In this document: positions 62,714 to 64,000 of the stretch, in pieces
Position numbering within the stretch: the first letter of the stretch is position 1
How the letters are laid out: each line of letters starts with the position of its first letter
Origin: Streptomyces sp. D2-8
GTDB lineage: Bacteria; Actinomycetota; Actinomycetes; Streptomycetales; Streptomycetaceae
NCBI RefSeq assembly: GCF_023184515.1
Contig: NZ_JAAHBP010000003.1
Coordinates: 496,001 to 560,000, forward strand
Direction: 5' to 3'
DNA: 64,000 nucleotides
Position numbers and translations under genes: made by a program
Notes under the pieces: generated by a model
Told to the model about the DNA's origin: nothing
Databases searched by the model: none
Seen by the model: only the letters and a program-made list of their open reading frames with translations

Positions 62714-64000
62714 TCAGCCGACGTCGAAGACATTCGGCAGCCGGAGGAGGTAACGGGTGCGGTCGTGCCGCTTGAGTGCCTCGAACTCGGGGGCCCGGTA
62801 CAAGGGGGTCACGGTGCACCGCTCGGCGGGCGAGCCGATCCGGTCCAGCAGGGCGTTGACGGCCTGCCTCGCCGAGGAGTTGGCGCCCTCCATGGTGGCG
62901 AGATCGATGGGCACGGCCACGTAGTCGCCGGCCAGGAAGAAGTTGGGGATCTTCGTGGCCGACCGCGGGCGGTGGTGGAAGGTCCCCACCGGATGGATGA
63001 GCAGCTGTTCCTCGTTCACAGGGTGTGGTGTGCCGAGTCCGTCCACGGCAGGATCGAGGAACCAGGAGTGCAGCACGGAGTCCTTCAGGACCGTACGCCC
63101 GCTGTCGTTGAGCGCCGCCTTCAACTGCGCCCACACCTCGCGGGCGACTTCGGTACGGGTGCACTGCTTGGCCGTCTTGCCGTACAGGATGCCCGGGCGG
63201 TCCCACTCGGAGACGTCCACGGACAGGCAGTCCGCGACCGTCCCGTCGCCGAAGTCGGCGGGGAAGTCGTGGCCCGGCCAGTGCTGGGCCTGGGCGATCG
63301 CGGTCAGCGACCACGGGGAGTCGATGAGGTCGAGGTGGCCGTGCAGGATCGGCGTACGTTCGGTCAGATAGAACTGAATGCCGGTCATCCAGTCCGTCTC
63401 CAGCCGGTCGCACTCGGCCAGTTGGGGGTCGGCGGCGCGTACGGCGGAGTTCCATGTGCGGCGGGCGTGCTCGACCGGCATCGCCGAGATGTAGTGGTCG
63501 GCGGTGACGGTCCGGCGCGCGCCTGCCGGGTCCTCCACGACGGCCCCGGCGATCACACCCCCGCCCAGGCTCAGGTCCCGTACGGTCCAGCCGACGCGGA
63601 ACTCGACCCCGAGTGATCTCAGGTGCGTCACCCAGGGGTCGATCCAGGCCTCGTTGGTGGGCGCGTTGAGGATCCGGTCCAGCGGTCCGTCCGCGCCGCG
63701 CCCGAGAAGGTTGAAGGCGAAGGCCTCCAGCAGGGTGGCGACCGTACGGGTGCTGGCCTCCTCCGCCTTGGTGGCCACGATGTTGCGGGTGATGCCGACG
63801 GCGAGGATCCGCTGGTAGTCGTAGGACATCCGTCCGGCCCGTACGAACTCCCACCACGGGGTCCGCTCCCATACGTCGTCGCGGCGCTCGTCGCAGCTGG
63901 TGAGGAAGACCAGGAAGCGGTTGGCGAAGTAGAGGGCCTCGTGGAGGGGGAGGTTGAAGGCGGTGTCCAGGACCGAAGTGAAGGCGCGGCGGATCTCGTC
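62714..64000 (-). CDS. FAD-dependent oxidoreductase (phytoene desaturase / hydroxysqualene dehydroxylase-like), cut by window end
   Basis: At least 428 residues; the N-terminal FAD-binding part lies beyond 64000. The reading frame is open through the window edge (FTSVLDTAFNLPLHEALYFANR ... WWEFVRAGRMSYDY), so an ATG at 63829 is not the true start. The C-terminus has FFLAGDYVAVPIDLATMEGANSSARQAVNALL, the FAD-contact block of the amine-oxidase/desaturase superfamily, and HPVGTFHHRPRSATKIPN. Resembles HpnE-type and phytoene-desaturase-like proteins. Substrate unknown. It converges on the GH43-like gene. Confidence 0.82.
   Translation of the reverse strand, partial: DEIRRAFTSVLDTAFNLPLHEALYFANRFLVFLTSCDERRDDVWERTPWWEFVRAGRMSYDYQRILAVGITRNIVATKAEEASTRTVATLLEAFAFNLLGRGADGPLDRILNAPTNEAWIDPWVTHLRSLGVEFRVGWTVRDLSLGGGVIAGAVVEDPAGARRTVTADHYISAMPVEHARRTWNSAVRAADPQLAECDRLETDWMTGIQFYLTERTPILHGHLDLIDSPWSLTAIAQAQHWPGHDFPADFGDGTVADCLSVDVSEWDRPGILYGKTAKQCTRTEVAREVWAQLKAALNDSGRTVLKDSVLHSWFLDPAVDGLGTPHPVNEEQLLIHPVGTFHHRPRSATKIPNFFLAGDYVAVPIDLATMEGANSSARQAVNALLDRIGSPAERCTVTPLYRAPEFEALKRHDRTRYLLRLPNVFDVG

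Overview
The window is chromosomal DNA of a Streptomyces-type actinomycete. The evidence is very high G+C with strong third-position G/C in every convincing gene, an actinobacterial GlgC/GlgA pair, a bifunctional LysX, an EgtABCD ergothioneine cluster, a PAS-GGDEF-EAL protein matching Streptomyces RmdA, an SCO0930-type lipoprotein, a Streptomyces-order gas vesicle cluster and a rare TTA codon in a secreted hydrolase. I see no rRNA, tRNA, IS element, prophage or CRISPR array. The window opens inside a glycogen synthase gene and closes inside an FAD oxidoreductase gene.

Layout. 1-4.4 kb: end of glgA, glgC, and a secreted PA14-GH2 hydrolase with an operator-like palindrome and a TTA codon. 4.5-9.4 kb: a WS/DGAT acyltransferase, an odd SDR with a four-cysteine zinc ribbon and no catalytic Tyr, a doubtful small gene, a well-supported 57-residue unknown protein, a GNAT and a VOC protein. 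9.6-18.8 kb: an amidase, a secreted alpha/beta hydrolase, the tail of a lost alpha-mannosidase, an AhpD-like protein, a lipase maturation factor homologue, a DUF6777-type lipoprotein, a PAS-GAF-SpoIIE-HATPase phosphatase and an Fpg/Nei glycosylase. 18.9-20.9 kb: an ECF sigma factor / unknown protein / zinc-finger anti-sigma locus. 21.1-27.2 kb: CapA-like protein, universal stress protein, LysX, polysaccharide deacetylase. 27.2-32.3 kb: cell-surface group with a class F sortase, two similarly built membrane-anchored secreted proteins (one His-rich), a DUF4239 protein with a proline-rich partner, and an SCO0930-type lipoprotein.

32.6-40.1 kb: a DUF574 methyltransferase overlapping rmdA, a LysR regulator divergent from the sdhCAB operon. 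40.3-43.9 kb: an eight-gene gas vesicle operon gvpOAFGJLSK on the minus strand, ending at a shared terminator with sdhB. 44.1-45.7 kb: an OlsB/OlsA-like pair for ornithine lipid. 45.7-53.3 kb: UvrA-like ABC protein, LLM oxidoreductase, RlaP-like nucleotidyltransferase overlapping a zinc-independent ribosomal protein L32 with a Zur-like palindrome upstream, an SSS symporter with its DUF485 partner, a PNKP-phosphatase-like HAD protein and a dodecin. 53.5-57.9 kb: egtDCBA, all start/stop overlaps, with no egtE. 58.1-64 kb: a macrodomain (TIGR02452) gene broken by a one-base insertion, a PemK/MazF-like protein, a second amidase, a secreted GH43-like/AbfB protein with a three-half-site operator candidate, and the partial FAD oxidoreductase.

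How the parts connect: storage carbon and lipid (glg, WS/DGAT), envelope remodelling (LysX, sortase, deacetylase, ornithine lipid), c-di-GMP and sigma/anti-sigma signalling, respiration (sdh), buoyancy-type organelles (gvp), and redox/zinc stress (egt, L32 paralogue). All family names come from reading the translated sequences; no database search was run.
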